From: Clostridia bacterium | GTDB taxonomy: Bacteria > Bacillota > Clostridia > Christensenellales > Aristaeellaceae | Length of the DNA: 64,000 nucleotides | Direction of reading: 5' to 3' | Assembly (NCBI GenBank): GCA_017463245.1 | Contig: JAFTPN010000049.1 | Coordinates: 1 to 64,000 of the forward strand | Shown here: in pieces, positions 24,919 through 32,846 of the stretch | How the letters are laid out: each line of letters starts with the position of its first letter | Numbering within the stretch: position 1 is the stretch's first letter | Position numbers and translations under genes: made by a program | Notes under the pieces: generated by a model | Database searches by the model: none | Seen by the model: only the letters and a program-made list of their open reading frames with translations | Told to the model about the DNA's origin: nothing

Positions 24919-25482
24919 TCACAAATTATTTACAACATATTTCCCATTTTCCGCCCCGGCGATCTCCGCCTCCACCGTCATGCCGGTGTTGTCCAGCAGG
25001 TGACCCTGGTTTTCCGGCATGGCCTCCAGCTTGTGCTTGAGGAAGATCGCCCGGTCGATCAAGTCCACATCGCCCCTTTGGGTGATGCGCTGCCGGATGG
25101 CCTCCTCGCTGGCCGTCAGCACCACATAGTGCAGCGCAGCGCCGTGCTTTTGTGCCAGAGCGGTCACCAGGGGCAGCTCGTCCTCGATCACATAGTCGAT
25201 CACCACATCCAGCCCGCGGGAGAGCGCCTTGTCCGCCACGTCGATGATGCACTCCCAGTTGAAGCGCAGGATGTCCTCCCACTGCAGAGCGTTTGCCGGC
25301 TGGCCTTCCACAAAGAATACCTCCGGCTGATATGCCTCCACAAAGCCATCGTGGAAATCATCCCCGTGGATGAGGTACACCTGCTTGCGGCCTCCGCTGT
25401 TCACCAGATGCTTGGCAAACGCCTCCGCCAGGGTAGACTTGCCGCAGCCGCAGGGGCCGGAGAAGAAATAGATATGGCTCAC
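24919..25482 (-). CDS. P-loop kinase (zeta-toxin/AAA_33-like)
   Basis: 187 residues. Walker A GPCGCGKSTLAEAF begins at residue 9; a Walker-B-like hydrophobic strand LDVVIDYVIEDE lies near 93. The lid region with Arg residues (AIRQRITQRGDVDLIDRAIF) fits small phosphotransferases of the AAA_33/zeta-toxin/chloramphenicol-phosphotransferase group. The GTG start overlaps the M42 peptidase stop as GTGA and has GGAGG seven bases upstream. Substrate unknown. A toxin role is not supported because no antitoxin-like gene is beside it. Confidence 0.7.
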   Translation of the reverse strand: MSHIYFFSGPCGCGKSTLAEAFAKHLVNSGGRKQVYLIHGDDFHDGFVEAYQPEVFFVEGQPANALQWEDILRFNWECIIDVADKALSRGLDVVIDYVIEDELPLVTALAQKHGAALHYVVLTASEEAIRQRITQRGDVDLIDRAIFLKHKLEAMPENQGHLLDNTGMTVEAEIAGAENGKYVVNNL

Positions 25483-26513
25483 TTCACGACCTCCGCCACA
25501 TCGGTTACCAGCGCCAGCGTGCCCAGCATGCCCTTCACATGGGTGCGCTCATAGCCGTGGGAGGCAAACACGCCCTGGCCGCAGCAGGCAAAGCGAATCT
25601 CCATGCCTGAGCGCAGCGCTGCGCCTGCATCGGAGCCATAGCTGGGGTAGATATCCACCGCATAGTCGATGTTCTTTTCCTTGCAGCGCGCCACCAGCTC
25701 CTTCACAAAGCTGGCGTCATAGGGGCCGCCGGAATCCTTTGCGCAGATGGACACCTGCTGCTCGGTGCAGGTCAAGTCGTTGCCCACACAGCCCATGTCC
25801 ACGGCGATCATATCCTCCACATCCGTGAGCTTGCCCAGGGCAGAGGCGCCGTGGCCTACCTCTTCATACACGGTGAACACAATGTACACCTTGCGCCCCA
25901 GCGTCACCCGGCCTTCGGCCACCTCGCGCGCCAGCGTCAGCAGCACCGCAGAGGAAGCCTTGTCGTCCAGGTGGCGGCTCTTGATGTAGCCGCTCTCGGT
26001 CACCACCGTGCGGGGGTCAAAGCTGATGAAGTCCCCCACGGCAATGCCCAGGGCTTCCACCTCCGCCTTGGTGTTCACATCCTCGTCCAGAATGACCTCC
26101 AGGAACTCGTCGCTGCGGGGCGTGGCGGACTGGCTGCCCCACACGTGGCTGCTGGCCTTGCTGGAATACACCGTGCCGGAATAGGTCTTGCCCTCGGCGG
26201 TATGCACCAGAATGTTCTCGTTCTCGATGTTATTGTCGTCATAGCCGCCCAGGTGGGTGTAGCGCAGATGGCCGTTGCCCTTGATGGCGCGCACCATGGC
26301 GCCCAGGGTATCCACATGGGCACTGAGCAGCACCGGATGCCCCTCGCCGCCCAGGCAGCAGATCACCGTGCCCTTGGGGGTGCGCTCCGGCGCAAAGCCC
26401 AGGCGGGTCAGCTCTGCCAGCAGGTGATCCGTCACCGCGCCGGTCATGCCCGTGGGGCTGGGAATGCCGGTGAGGGTTTTCAGCTGCTCAATCATATACA
26501 TTTGCTTATCCAT
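25479..26513 (-). CDS. M42-family metallo-aminopeptidase (FrvX/glutamyl aminopeptidase-like)
   Basis: 344 residues. The metal ligands follow the M42 order: HVDTLGAMVRAI near 66, a bridging Asp in SRHLDDKASSAVLLTLA, catalytic Glu pair in FTVYEEVGHGAS, then IAVDMGCVGND, and a late His in FASHGYERTH. These enzymes form large tetrahedral cobalt/zinc aminopeptidase complexes in the cytosol. The ATG at 26513 has AAGGAA about seven bases upstream. The frame stays open upstream only because the dispersed repeat lacks stops. Coupled to the following kinase by GTGA. Confidence 0.93.
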   Translation of the reverse strand: MDKQMYMIEQLKTLTGIPSPTGMTGAVTDHLLAELTRLGFAPERTPKGTVICCLGGEGHPVLLSAHVDTLGAMVRAIKGNGHLRYTHLGGYDDNNIENENILVHTAEGKTYSGTVYSSKASSHVWGSQSATPRSDEFLEVILDEDVNTKAEVEALGIAVGDFISFDPRTVVTESGYIKSRHLDDKASSAVLLTLAREVAEGRVTLGRKVYIVFTVYEEVGHGASALGKLTDVEDMIAVDMGCVGNDLTCTEQQVSICAKDSGGPYDASFVKELVARCKEKNIDYAVDIYPSYGSDAGAALRSGMEIRFACCGQGVFASHGYERTHVKGMLGTLALVTDVAEVVK

Positions 26514-26591
26514 TGGGATTCCTTCTTTCTCATAACGTGAAAGGCAGGCATGACGTGTGCCATGCCTGCTCAGGATTGTCGAATTACCCCA

Positions 26592-26772
26592 GGAGGTGTC
26601 GGAGGGCCGCAGCCCTCTGACTGTAATCGTATCCGGGGGCTTTGCCGCCGGGGCGGGGCGTTTTCCGCTTGCGGAAAACATTCCTTACGCGGAGGAACGG
26701 CCGTGGACGGCGCTTGCGCCGGACACAGTGACGGAGTGCAACCTCACCAAAGTGGCTCTGCCACTTTGGTGA
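26592..26772. repeat. 180-bp dispersed repeat, copy 2 (inverted)
   Basis: Reverse-complement partner of 24677-24863. It ends with a perfect stem (CACCAAAGTGGC with GCCACTTTGGTG) that abuts the phosphoglucomutase stop codon. That hairpin lacks a U-run, so it may slow or mark the transcript end rather than terminate it. Confidence 0.8.
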
Positions 26773-26773
26773 C

Positions 26774-28501
26774 TCACGCGAGCAGCGCTTCGCTGGCCGC
26801 ACGCAGATCGGCGTTGATCTTGTTGGCCTCGTCCTTGTCCATGGCGTTGGAGTTGACGTAGAGCTTGATCTTCGGCTCGGTGCCGGAGGGGCGCACGCAC
26901 ACCCAGTTGCCGCCTTCCAGCTCGAAGTACAGCACATCGGAAGTAGGCAGGCCGGTGGGTTCCTCCACGCCGCCAGCCACGCGGGTACCCTTGAGGTAGT
27001 CGCGCACAGCGGTGACCTTGAAGCCAGCCAGCTCGGCAGGGGGATTGTTGCGCAGGCCAGCCATGATCTCCTTCATGCGACCCAGGCCTTCCTTGCCGGG
27101 CAGGGTCACGGAGACCACCTTCTCCACAAAGTAGCCATACTCGGCGAAGATGGACTGCACATAGTCGTACAGGGTGATGCCCTGGGCGGCGCAGGCACAG
27201 GCCACTTCGGCGATCAGCAGGGAGGCGTTCACGCCGTCCTTGTCGCGCACGAAGGTGGAGGACAGGAAGCCGTAGCTCTCCTCAAAGCCAAACAGGAAGG
27301 TGTGGCTGCCGGTATCCTGGAACTGCTGGATCTTCTCGCCGATGAACTTGAAGCCCGTCAGGGTCTCGAACATCTCCACACCGAAGGAGGCGGCGATCTT
27401 GTTGGACAGGCTGGTGGACACGATGGACTTCACCGCCGCGCCGTTGGCAGGCAGCTTGCCCTGCTTCTTCTTGGCGGAGAGGATGTAGTGCAGCAGCACG
27501 CAGCCGATCTGGTTGCCGGTGAGCAGCTGCCAGTCGCCAGCGGAGGTCTTCACAGCCACACCCAGGCGGTCGCAGTCGGGGTCGGTGGCGAAGATCACCT
27601 TGGCGCCCTTCTCGTCAGCCAGCTTGATGGCCAGCTTGAAGGTATCAGGCTCTTCGGGGTTGGGAACCTTCACCGTGGAGAAGGCGGGATCGGGCAGCTC
27701 CTGCTCCTTCACCACAGACACATTGCTGATGCCCACTTCCTTCAGGATGCGGCGCACCGGCACATTGCCGGAACCATGCACGGGGGTGTACACGATGGAA
27801 AGCTCCGCGCCCATCTTCTCCAGCATTTCGGGCTGGACGCACAGGGTCTTGACTTCGGCGATATAGTCGTCGTCCACCTCGGCATTGCCGATGTACTTGA
27901 GCAGACCCTTGTCAAGGGCTTCCTGCTCGTCCATCAGGGTGCAGTCGGTATAGGCGGTGGCGCGGATGATCTTGGTGATGCCCTCGGCAGCCTCGGGGCC
28001 GACCTGAGCGCCGTCCTCACCATAGACCTTATAGCCATTGTACTGGGGCGGATTGTGGGAGGCGGTGATCACGATGCCGGCAATAGCATTCAGGTGGCGC
28101 ACCGCATAGGACAGGATCGGCACAGGGCGCAGCGCATCGAAGAGGAACGCAGGCACGCCTTCCTTGGCCAGCACCAGGGCGGTATCCTTGGCAAACTCGG
28201 CAGAGCAGCGGCGGCTGTCATAAGCGATCACCACACCGCGGGCAGCCTCTTCGGGCTTCTGGAGCAGGTACTTCGCCAGGCCCTTGGTGGCACGGCGGAC
28301 ATTATAGCGGTTCATGCGGTTCATGCCCGCGCCCAGCACGCCGCGCATACCGGCAGTGCCGAAGCTCAATTCCGTATAGAAGCGATCCTCGATCTCTTTA
28401 TCATCGTTGGCGATGGCCTGCAGATCCTTCACCGTATCCTCATCCTGCGCAAAATCACGCAGCCACTGCTCATAGACCTGACGAACGTCCACGTAAATCA
28501 T
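26774..28501 (-). CDS. phosphoglucomutase/phosphomannomutase
   Basis: About 575 residues, the length of the PgcA/PGM2-like alpha-D-phosphohexomutase group. The phosphoserine loop is TASHNPPQYNGYKVYGEDG, the Mg loop DPDCDRLGVA, the sugar loop GFEESYGFL, and the phosphate loop RPSGTEPKIKLY. It interconverts glucose-1-P and glucose-6-P, linking glycogen breakdown (malQ/glgP in this window) and nucleotide-sugar supply for polysaccharide. The start is unclear: the ATG at 28501 directly follows AAAGG; a GTG nine bases later is better spaced; an ATG at 28525 has no ribosome site. Confidence 0.95.
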   Translation of the reverse strand: MIYVDVRQVYEQWLRDFAQDEDTVKDLQAIANDDKEIEDRFYTELSFGTAGMRGVLGAGMNRMNRYNVRRATKGLAKYLLQKPEEAARGVVIAYDSRRCSAEFAKDTALVLAKEGVPAFLFDALRPVPILSYAVRHLNAIAGIVITASHNPPQYNGYKVYGEDGAQVGPEAAEGITKIIRATAYTDCTLMDEQEALDKGLLKYIGNAEVDDDYIAEVKTLCVQPEMLEKMGAELSIVYTPVHGSGNVPVRRILKEVGISNVSVVKEQELPDPAFSTVKVPNPEEPDTFKLAIKLADEKGAKVIFATDPDCDRLGVAVKTSAGDWQLLTGNQIGCVLLHYILSAKKKQGKLPANGAAVKSIVSTSLSNKIAASFGVEMFETLTGFKFIGEKIQQFQDTGSHTFLFGFEESYGFLSSTFVRDKDGVNASLLIAEVACACAAQGITLYDYVQSIFAEYGYFVEKVVSVTLPGKEGLGRMKEIMAGLRNNPPAELAGFKVTAVRDYLKGTRVAGGVEEPTGLPTSDVLYFELEGGNWVCVRPSGTEPKIKLYVNSNAMDKDEANKINADLRAASEALLA

Positions 28502-28533
28502 CCTTTCAATTTTTACTGGAACCATTTACAACC

Positions 28534-28562
28534 ATTATAATTGTTTTCCTTTCGTTTGGCAA
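28534..28562 (-). promoter_or_regulatory. promoter of phosphoglucomutase gene
   Basis: Minus-strand TTGCCA (plus 28557-28562) and consensus TATAAT (plus 28534-28539) with exact 17-bp spacing, about 30 bp before the start. Confidence 0.75.
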
Positions 28563-28633
28563 GGGGTAGTTTCCCGTTTGCATGATTCACCGCCGCTTTT
28601 CATATACATTCCACAAATGAAAGGAGCATCCGC

Positions 28634-29701
28634 ATGAAGTACCGTCCTTTGTTGTGCATCATCGCCCTGCTGCTCACGGGCGTGGTGATCTGGTTCGCCC
28701 TCTCCGCCGCCCCCGCCCGGGAGTCCATCCCCGGCACCGATGCAGCCCAGCGCCGCCTGGTGCGCATATGGGTGTGTTCCTCTGTGGGCGGCGGTGAAAG
28801 CTGGCTGCGGGACTGCCTGAAAACCTGGGAGAAGCAGAACCCCGGCGCCATGACCTTCCTGCGCACCGTGTCCCCGGAGGAAATCACCAAGGAGGACGCC
28901 GTGCTGCCGGACATCCTGCTCTACACCCCCGGCGCCATCACTGCGCCGCAGGATGCATTCATGCCGTTAAGCAACATCACCGGCATTCGCGAGCCGCTGC
29001 TCCGGGCCGGGCGCTGGCAGATGCAGCAATACGGCCTGCCGCTTTGCTACGCCGGATACGCCCTGGCCATCGACAGCGCCGCCGAACCCCAGCTGGCCGC
29101 CACCCCTGCCCCCACCACACTGCTGGGCAAGCCTGCCGCCACCCTCAACCCTGATGCCACTGCCACGCCGGGCCTGCCGCAGGGGGTGACGCTCATTGCC
29201 CCCAAGGGCTGCGGGCTGTTCACCTTAGGGTGCCTTTTGACGGAGCGCCCCGCCCTGGCCGAGGACTTCGCCACCACCGATCCGGCCGATATCTACCGCC
29301 GCTTCCAGGCTCGCCAGGCCACCGCCGCCCTGCTGACCACCGGGCAGATCACCGCCCTGAACGGCGTATTCCCCTTCCGGGTGATCACCCCCAGCGAGGT
29401 CATTACCGACCAGGTCTGGCTGGCCAGCATCTTCCCCGGGGCAGACGATGCCGCCGCCGAGCTTTTGCAGTATCTCACCTCTGCCGAAAGCCAGCGCAAA
29501 TTGAGCAAGCAGAGCCTGCACACCGTGCGGGAGGATCTGCGCCTGTACGCCACCGGCACCGAGGCACTGATGGAAACCGCCGCAGCCCGCGCCCTGACGG
29601 TGATCAACGCCTACATCCCCGCCGCCGATGTGGAGGCCGCTGCCTGGCAGTTCTTCCACGGCAGAGAAGGCATTTCCGAGGCGCTGATGCCGCTTTTGTG
29701 A
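28634..29701 (+). CDS. orphan solute-binding-protein-like, membrane-anchored protein
   Basis: 355 residues. One N-terminal hydrophobic helix (PLLCIIALLLTGVVIWFAL) acts as signal anchor; the Cys within it does not form a convincing lipobox. The rest resembles extracellular sugar-type solute-binding proteins: an early strand VRIWVCSSVGGGESWLRDCL, a middle GLPLCYAGYALAIDS and a late helical lobe with FPGADDAAAELLQYLTSAESQR. No ABC permease or ATPase genes are adjacent, which is unusual. A Pro/Thr/Ala-rich insert (about 155-180) breaks the middle. AAAGGAG lies upstream. It may be a sensor or wall protein rather than a transporter part. Confidence 0.6.
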   Translation: MKYRPLLCIIALLLTGVVIWFALSAAPARESIPGTDAAQRRLVRIWVCSSVGGGESWLRDCLKTWEKQNPGAMTFLRTVSPEEITKEDAVLPDILLYTPGAITAPQDAFMPLSNITGIREPLLRAGRWQMQQYGLPLCYAGYALAIDSAAEPQLAATPAPTTLLGKPAATLNPDATATPGLPQGVTLIAPKGCGLFTLGCLLTERPALAEDFATTDPADIYRRFQARQATAALLTTGQITALNGVFPFRVITPSEVITDQVWLASIFPGADDAAAELLQYLTSAESQRKLSKQSLHTVREDLRLYATGTEALMETAAARALTVINAYIPAADVEAAAWQFFHGREGISEALMPLL

Positions 29702-29767
29702 CGGTATAGTTTCCGCCCCGCCGGGCAACATAGACACGACAACAAGCGCGAAGGGAGATCGCTATTT

Positions 29768-30592
29768 ATGGAAAGTCAGGTCAAGACCCGCACCCGTACC
29801 GGATGGCAGGAAGATGAAACCTCCCGTCTGTTCACCGCCGTAAAGGAGGCCTCCGCCAGCGGCGCGCCTCTGCGCAGCGTATTCGAGGCCCTCTCCGATG
29901 ACTTGGGCCGCAAGCCCAACAGCATCCGTAACTATTATTACGCCTGCCTGCGCCAGAAGCCCGATGCCACCTATCTGCGTGCCGCGCCCTTTGCCACCTT
30001 CACCCCCGAGGAAACCCACCAGCTGCTCCGCCAGGTGCTGATGGCCCGGGGCCAGGGCATATCCGTGCGCTCCTGCGTGATGGACATGGCCGGAGGCGAC
30101 CACAGCCTGATGCTGCGCTACCAGAACAAATACCGCACCCTGCTCAAGCACCGGCCGGAGATGATCGAAGCCGTTCGCGAAGAGCTGCGCCAGGAAGGGC
30201 TGCCCTACCCCAAGGAGTCCAGTCTCGACCGTGCCGACAGCGCCTTCTGCGACCCGGAGGACACCGCTGCTGCCCGCCTCATGGCCGAGCCCTGCGTTTC
30301 CGCCATGCTGGAGGGTCTCAAAGAACTTTTGCGCCGCGCTGCCAGAGCCGAGGAGATCCATGAGAAGCAGCGCACCATCGACCGCATGCAGGTGCAGCAG
30401 GATCTGCGCCGCATTGCCTGGGAAAAGGACTTCGACGAGGCCACCGCCCAGCTGGAGGGCATTCTCTGCCTCCTGCGGGACTTTCTTGCCCTGCCCAGGG
30501 AGTCGCAGATCCCCCAGCTGGACACCTTCCGCGATGCCGCCCTGGAAAGCCTTGCCCAGGCCGAAAGCTTCCTCACCCGCTGCCACGGCTGA
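29768..30592 (+). CDS. Myb/SANT-like DNA-binding protein, RsfA-like
   Basis: 274 residues. The N-terminus has a Myb-like helix triplet (TGWQEDETSRLFTAVKEA ... VFEALSDDLGRKPNSIRNYYY) as in the RsfA prespore regulator family. A second helix-turn-helix-like block spans about 75-125. The C-terminal half is predicted coiled coil (EEIHEKQRTIDRMQVQQDLRR). GAAGGGAG lies about seven bases upstream. RsfA tunes sigma-F-dependent genes in Bacillus prespores; that role is carried here by family resemblance only. It fits the presence of a SASP gene. Confidence 0.7.
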   Translation: MESQVKTRTRTGWQEDETSRLFTAVKEASASGAPLRSVFEALSDDLGRKPNSIRNYYYACLRQKPDATYLRAAPFATFTPEETHQLLRQVLMARGQGISVRSCVMDMAGGDHSLMLRYQNKYRTLLKHRPEMIEAVREELRQEGLPYPKESSLDRADSAFCDPEDTAAARLMAEPCVSAMLEGLKELLRRAARAEEIHEKQRTIDRMQVQQDLRRIAWEKDFDEATAQLEGILCLLRDFLALPRESQIPQLDTFRDAALESLAQAESFLTRCHG

Positions 30593-30655
30593 CCTTGCCA
30601 AACCCGCCCCCATGCGGTATACTGTTGGCAATGACATCCACAGGAGGCACCCAAG

Positions 30656-31498
30656 ATGAACATCGGCATTCGCCTGCACGATACCACTGGCTCCAATCTG
30701 GAAGAGCATCTGCGCAGCGCCCACGCCCAGGGCTTCCGCTGCGCCCATATCGCCCTGAGCAAGACCATCCCCGGCTTCTCCATGAAGGACGCCCCCGCCC
30801 TGATGACCGACGAGCTGGCCAACACCGTGCGCGGCCTGCTGGCCAAATATGAGATGGAATGCGCCGTGCTGGGCTGCTACCTGAACCTGGCCACCCCCGA
30901 TGAGGCCGCACTGGCCAACACCGTGGAATGCTACAAGGCCCACCTGCGCTTTGCCAAAGCCATCGGCGCCACCGTGGTGGGCACCGAGACCGGCGCCCCC
31001 AATGCCGGCTACAAGACCTGCCCGGAGTGCTTCACCGAGGAAGCCCTGCAGCTCTTCATCGAGCGCCTGCGCCCCGTGGTGGACTATGCCGAAGAGGTGG
31101 GCGCGGTCATCGCCATCGAGCCGGTGTGCCGCCATATCGTCTCCACTCCCGAGCGGGCGAAGAAGGTGCTGGACGCCATCGATTCTCCCCATTTGCAGAT
31201 CATCCTGGACACGGTGAACCTGCTGAACATGCACAACTACACCCGCATGGATGAGCTGGTGGCGCAGTCCATCGAGCTCTTCGGCGACCGCATCCGCATC
31301 CTGCACATGAAGGACTACCAGCCCGTGGAAGGCGCGGAGGATGTGAAGTCCATGGCCTGCGGCACCGGCCTGATGGACTACACCCGCCTGCTGGCCTTTG
31401 CCCAGGCGCACCCCGGCCTGCCCATGACCCTGGAAAACACCGTGCCGGATAATGCTGTGGCGGCAAGGGAACACCTGGAGAGCGCGGCACAAAACTAA
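30656..31498 (+). CDS. xylose-isomerase-like TIM barrel (sugar phosphate isomerase/epimerase family)
   Basis: 280 residues. Metal and substrate residues fit the AP-endonuclease-2/epimerase barrel: GTETGAPN near 114, IAIEPVCRHIV near 158 (catalytic Glu), ILDTVNLLNMHNY near 183 (Asp ligand), and ILHMKDYQPVEG near 218 (His, Asp), then LENTVPDN (second Glu). These enzymes isomerise keto sugars or inositol derivatives. AGGAGG lies upstream. It stands alone, so the substrate cannot be inferred. Confidence 0.85.
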   Translation: MNIGIRLHDTTGSNLEEHLRSAHAQGFRCAHIALSKTIPGFSMKDAPALMTDELANTVRGLLAKYEMECAVLGCYLNLATPDEAALANTVECYKAHLRFAKAIGATVVGTETGAPNAGYKTCPECFTEEALQLFIERLRPVVDYAEEVGAVIAIEPVCRHIVSTPERAKKVLDAIDSPHLQIILDTVNLLNMHNYTRMDELVAQSIELFGDRIRILHMKDYQPVEGAEDVKSMACGTGLMDYTRLLAFAQAHPGLPMTLENTVPDNAVAAREHLESAAQN

Positions 31499-31537
31499 GT
31501 GAACCAATATGCTCAGCAAAGTTACTGGGCAGACCAT

Positions 31538-31665
31538 GCAGCTTTCCACCTCATCAGTCCCTTCGGGACAGCTTCCCCTCAAAGGGAAGCCATGGTGCAT
31601 GGCCATGCAAAAGCCTTCCCCTTGAGGGGAAGGTGGCCGTGAGGCCGGATGAGGTGGAAAGCTGC
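31538..31665. repeat. MITE-like element, copy 2 (128 bp, forward orientation)
   Basis: Perfect 17-bp terminal inverted repeats: GCAGCTTTCCACCTCAT at 31538-31554 and ATGAGGTGGAAAGCTGC at 31649-31665. Two internal stems built on CTTCCCCT/AGGGGAAG. Same layout as copy 1, opposite orientation. The rest of 31499-31537 is unremarkable. Confidence 0.85.
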
Positions 31666-31681
31666 TTTTTTTGATCAAGCA

Positions 31682-31710
31682 AAAAGGAAGAGGTTGCGCC
31701 TCTCCCTTAT
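31682..31710 (-). terminator. terminator of small unknown gene pair
   Basis: On the minus strand an imperfect GGGAGAGG...CCTCTTCC stem with a short loop is followed by TTTTTGC. It sits just after the stop at 31725. Confidence 0.6.
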
Positions 31711-31724
31711 TTTGTTGCACTTTT

Positions 31725-32243
31725 TTATTCAACAACTGCCACGGCCTCGACGGCCTCACCATATTCTGGCGCAGCCGTTGTCACCGCATCCTCCTTGCGC
31801 AAAAACGCATTCAGCTCCTTCAGGCGGCTGATGCGCCCCTGCACCCGCAGCCCGGTGAGTGCCTTGGAGCGATACCTGTCAAACAGCGCCCGCACGCCCA
31901 TGGTCACGGGGATCGCCGCCCAGAAGCCCGCAGCGCCCGCCACAGCGCTGCCCACGCCCATGGCCGCGCCGGTCTTGGCCATGCGGAAAGCGCCGTCCTT
32001 CAGCCCGGTCATGCCAGGCTTGCGTCCCAGCAGCACCTTGGTTCCTTCGGTGGCGGCGATCATCACGAAGGGCAGCGCAGTGCATACCGATCCGCTCAAT
32101 TCAGCCAGCAGCCCGGTTTCCTCCAGCAGGCCGGTATCAATGGCCAGCTCATCCACATACGTAAGCCCGGTGGCGATGGTATCCACCACCGTGTCCCGCT
32201 GGCGTTTTTTGTATTCCTGCACGATCTCAGCGTAGGTCTTCAT
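31725..32243 (-). CDS. protein of unknown function with glycine-rich hydrophobic core
   Basis: 172 residues. Two Gly/Ala-rich hydrophobic stretches (TGLLAELSGSVCTALPFVMIAATEG and AAMGVGSAVAGAAGFWAAIPVTMGV) could be membrane hairpins or amphipathic helices. The start MKTYAEIVQEYKKRQRDTV is charged, and the tail is acidic. AGGAGGAAGC precedes the ATG. It follows a coiled-coil membrane protein gene by 12 bp, so the two are probably cotranscribed. No family recognised. Confidence 0.6.
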   Translation of the reverse strand: MKTYAEIVQEYKKRQRDTVVDTIATGLTYVDELAIDTGLLEETGLLAELSGSVCTALPFVMIAATEGTKVLLGRKPGMTGLKDGAFRMAKTGAAMGVGSAVAGAAGFWAAIPVTMGVRALFDRYRSKALTGLRVQGRISRLKELNAFLRKEDAVTTAAPEYGEAVEAVAVVE

Positions 32244-32255
32244 GCTTCCTCCTGC

Positions 32256-32681
32256 TTATCGGGCGAAAAGATTCAGTATGGTCACCAGCAGCCAGGTGCC
32301 GCAGGCGATGGACACCAATATCGTCAGCTGCTGCACCAGCCCCAGGTGCTTCTTCTGGCGGCTGCTTGCCTTGCTCTCCATGGCGGCCAGGCGGCGGCTC
32401 ATGTCCTCCAGGCGCTGGTCGGTGTCCCGCTGGTTCTCGCGGATGGCGCTCTCCAGCGCCTGCACCTCGCTCGCCAGCCGCTGGGCGGTGCGGTCGTCCT
32501 CCCGGCGCAGTTCCTCCACGCTCTGGCGCAGCCGTGCCTGATCCTCGCACAGTCCCTCAGCCACCAGCGTCATTTCGGCGGTGAACTGCTCCACCAGCTG
32601 GGCGGTGGAATCGCCCTTCACGGCCTTCAGCGCATTGTTCCACAGCTGCATGGGCTTGGACACGGTTTTCTCCTCGGACAC
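32256..32681 (-). CDS. coiled-coil protein with C-terminal membrane helix, unknown function
   Basis: 141 residues. The middle (about 35-110) is a long charged coiled coil (SVEELRREDDRTAQRLASEV and on). The last 25 residues form one membrane helix ending LFAR, a tail-anchor arrangement with the coil inside the cell. The GTG at 32681 has AGGAGGG six bases upstream; an ATG six codons earlier overlaps that site. Its neighbour 31725-32243 has hydrophobic hairpins, so the pair may form a small membrane complex; this is inference. Confidence 0.6.
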   Translation of the reverse strand: MSEEKTVSKPMQLWNNALKAVKGDSTAQLVEQFTAEMTLVAEGLCEDQARLRQSVEELRREDDRTAQRLASEVQALESAIRENQRDTDQRLEDMSRRLAAMESKASSRQKKHLGLVQQLTILVSIACGTWLLVTILNLFAR

Positions 32682-32770
32682 GCTGCTCCCTCCTTGCATG
32701 GTTTTGCACTATTATACCACACTTCCCGCAAAGTGCAAATCGCCGCCTTTCGTTCTGTTTTGATTTATGC

Positions 32771-32821
32771 TTGACTTCACTCCGGGATTATGCTATCCTT
32801 AACCCGACTGAAAACGTTACC
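32771..32821 (+). promoter_or_regulatory. promoter and LacI-type operator ahead of lacI-malQ-glgP
   Basis: TTGACT (32771-32776), 17 bp, TATCCT (32794-32799). Directly downstream, TGAAAACGTTACCA around 32808-32821 has the AACGTT core and partly symmetric arms typical of LacI/CcpA-family operators. Placement just after the -10 box suggests repression, probably by the first gene product on itself and the operon. Confidence 0.65.
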
Positions 32822-32846
32822 AAGCCCCACAACAGGAGGCATCCCC

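Noticed and set aside
24919..25482. Zeta-type toxin of a toxin-antitoxin pair
   Set aside because: P-loop features fit several kinase families, and the coupled neighbour is an M42 peptidase, not an antitoxin.
26747..26773. Rho-independent terminator for the phosphoglucomutase gene
   Set aside because: The stem is perfect, but no U-run follows on the minus strand, so it is described as part of the repeat only.
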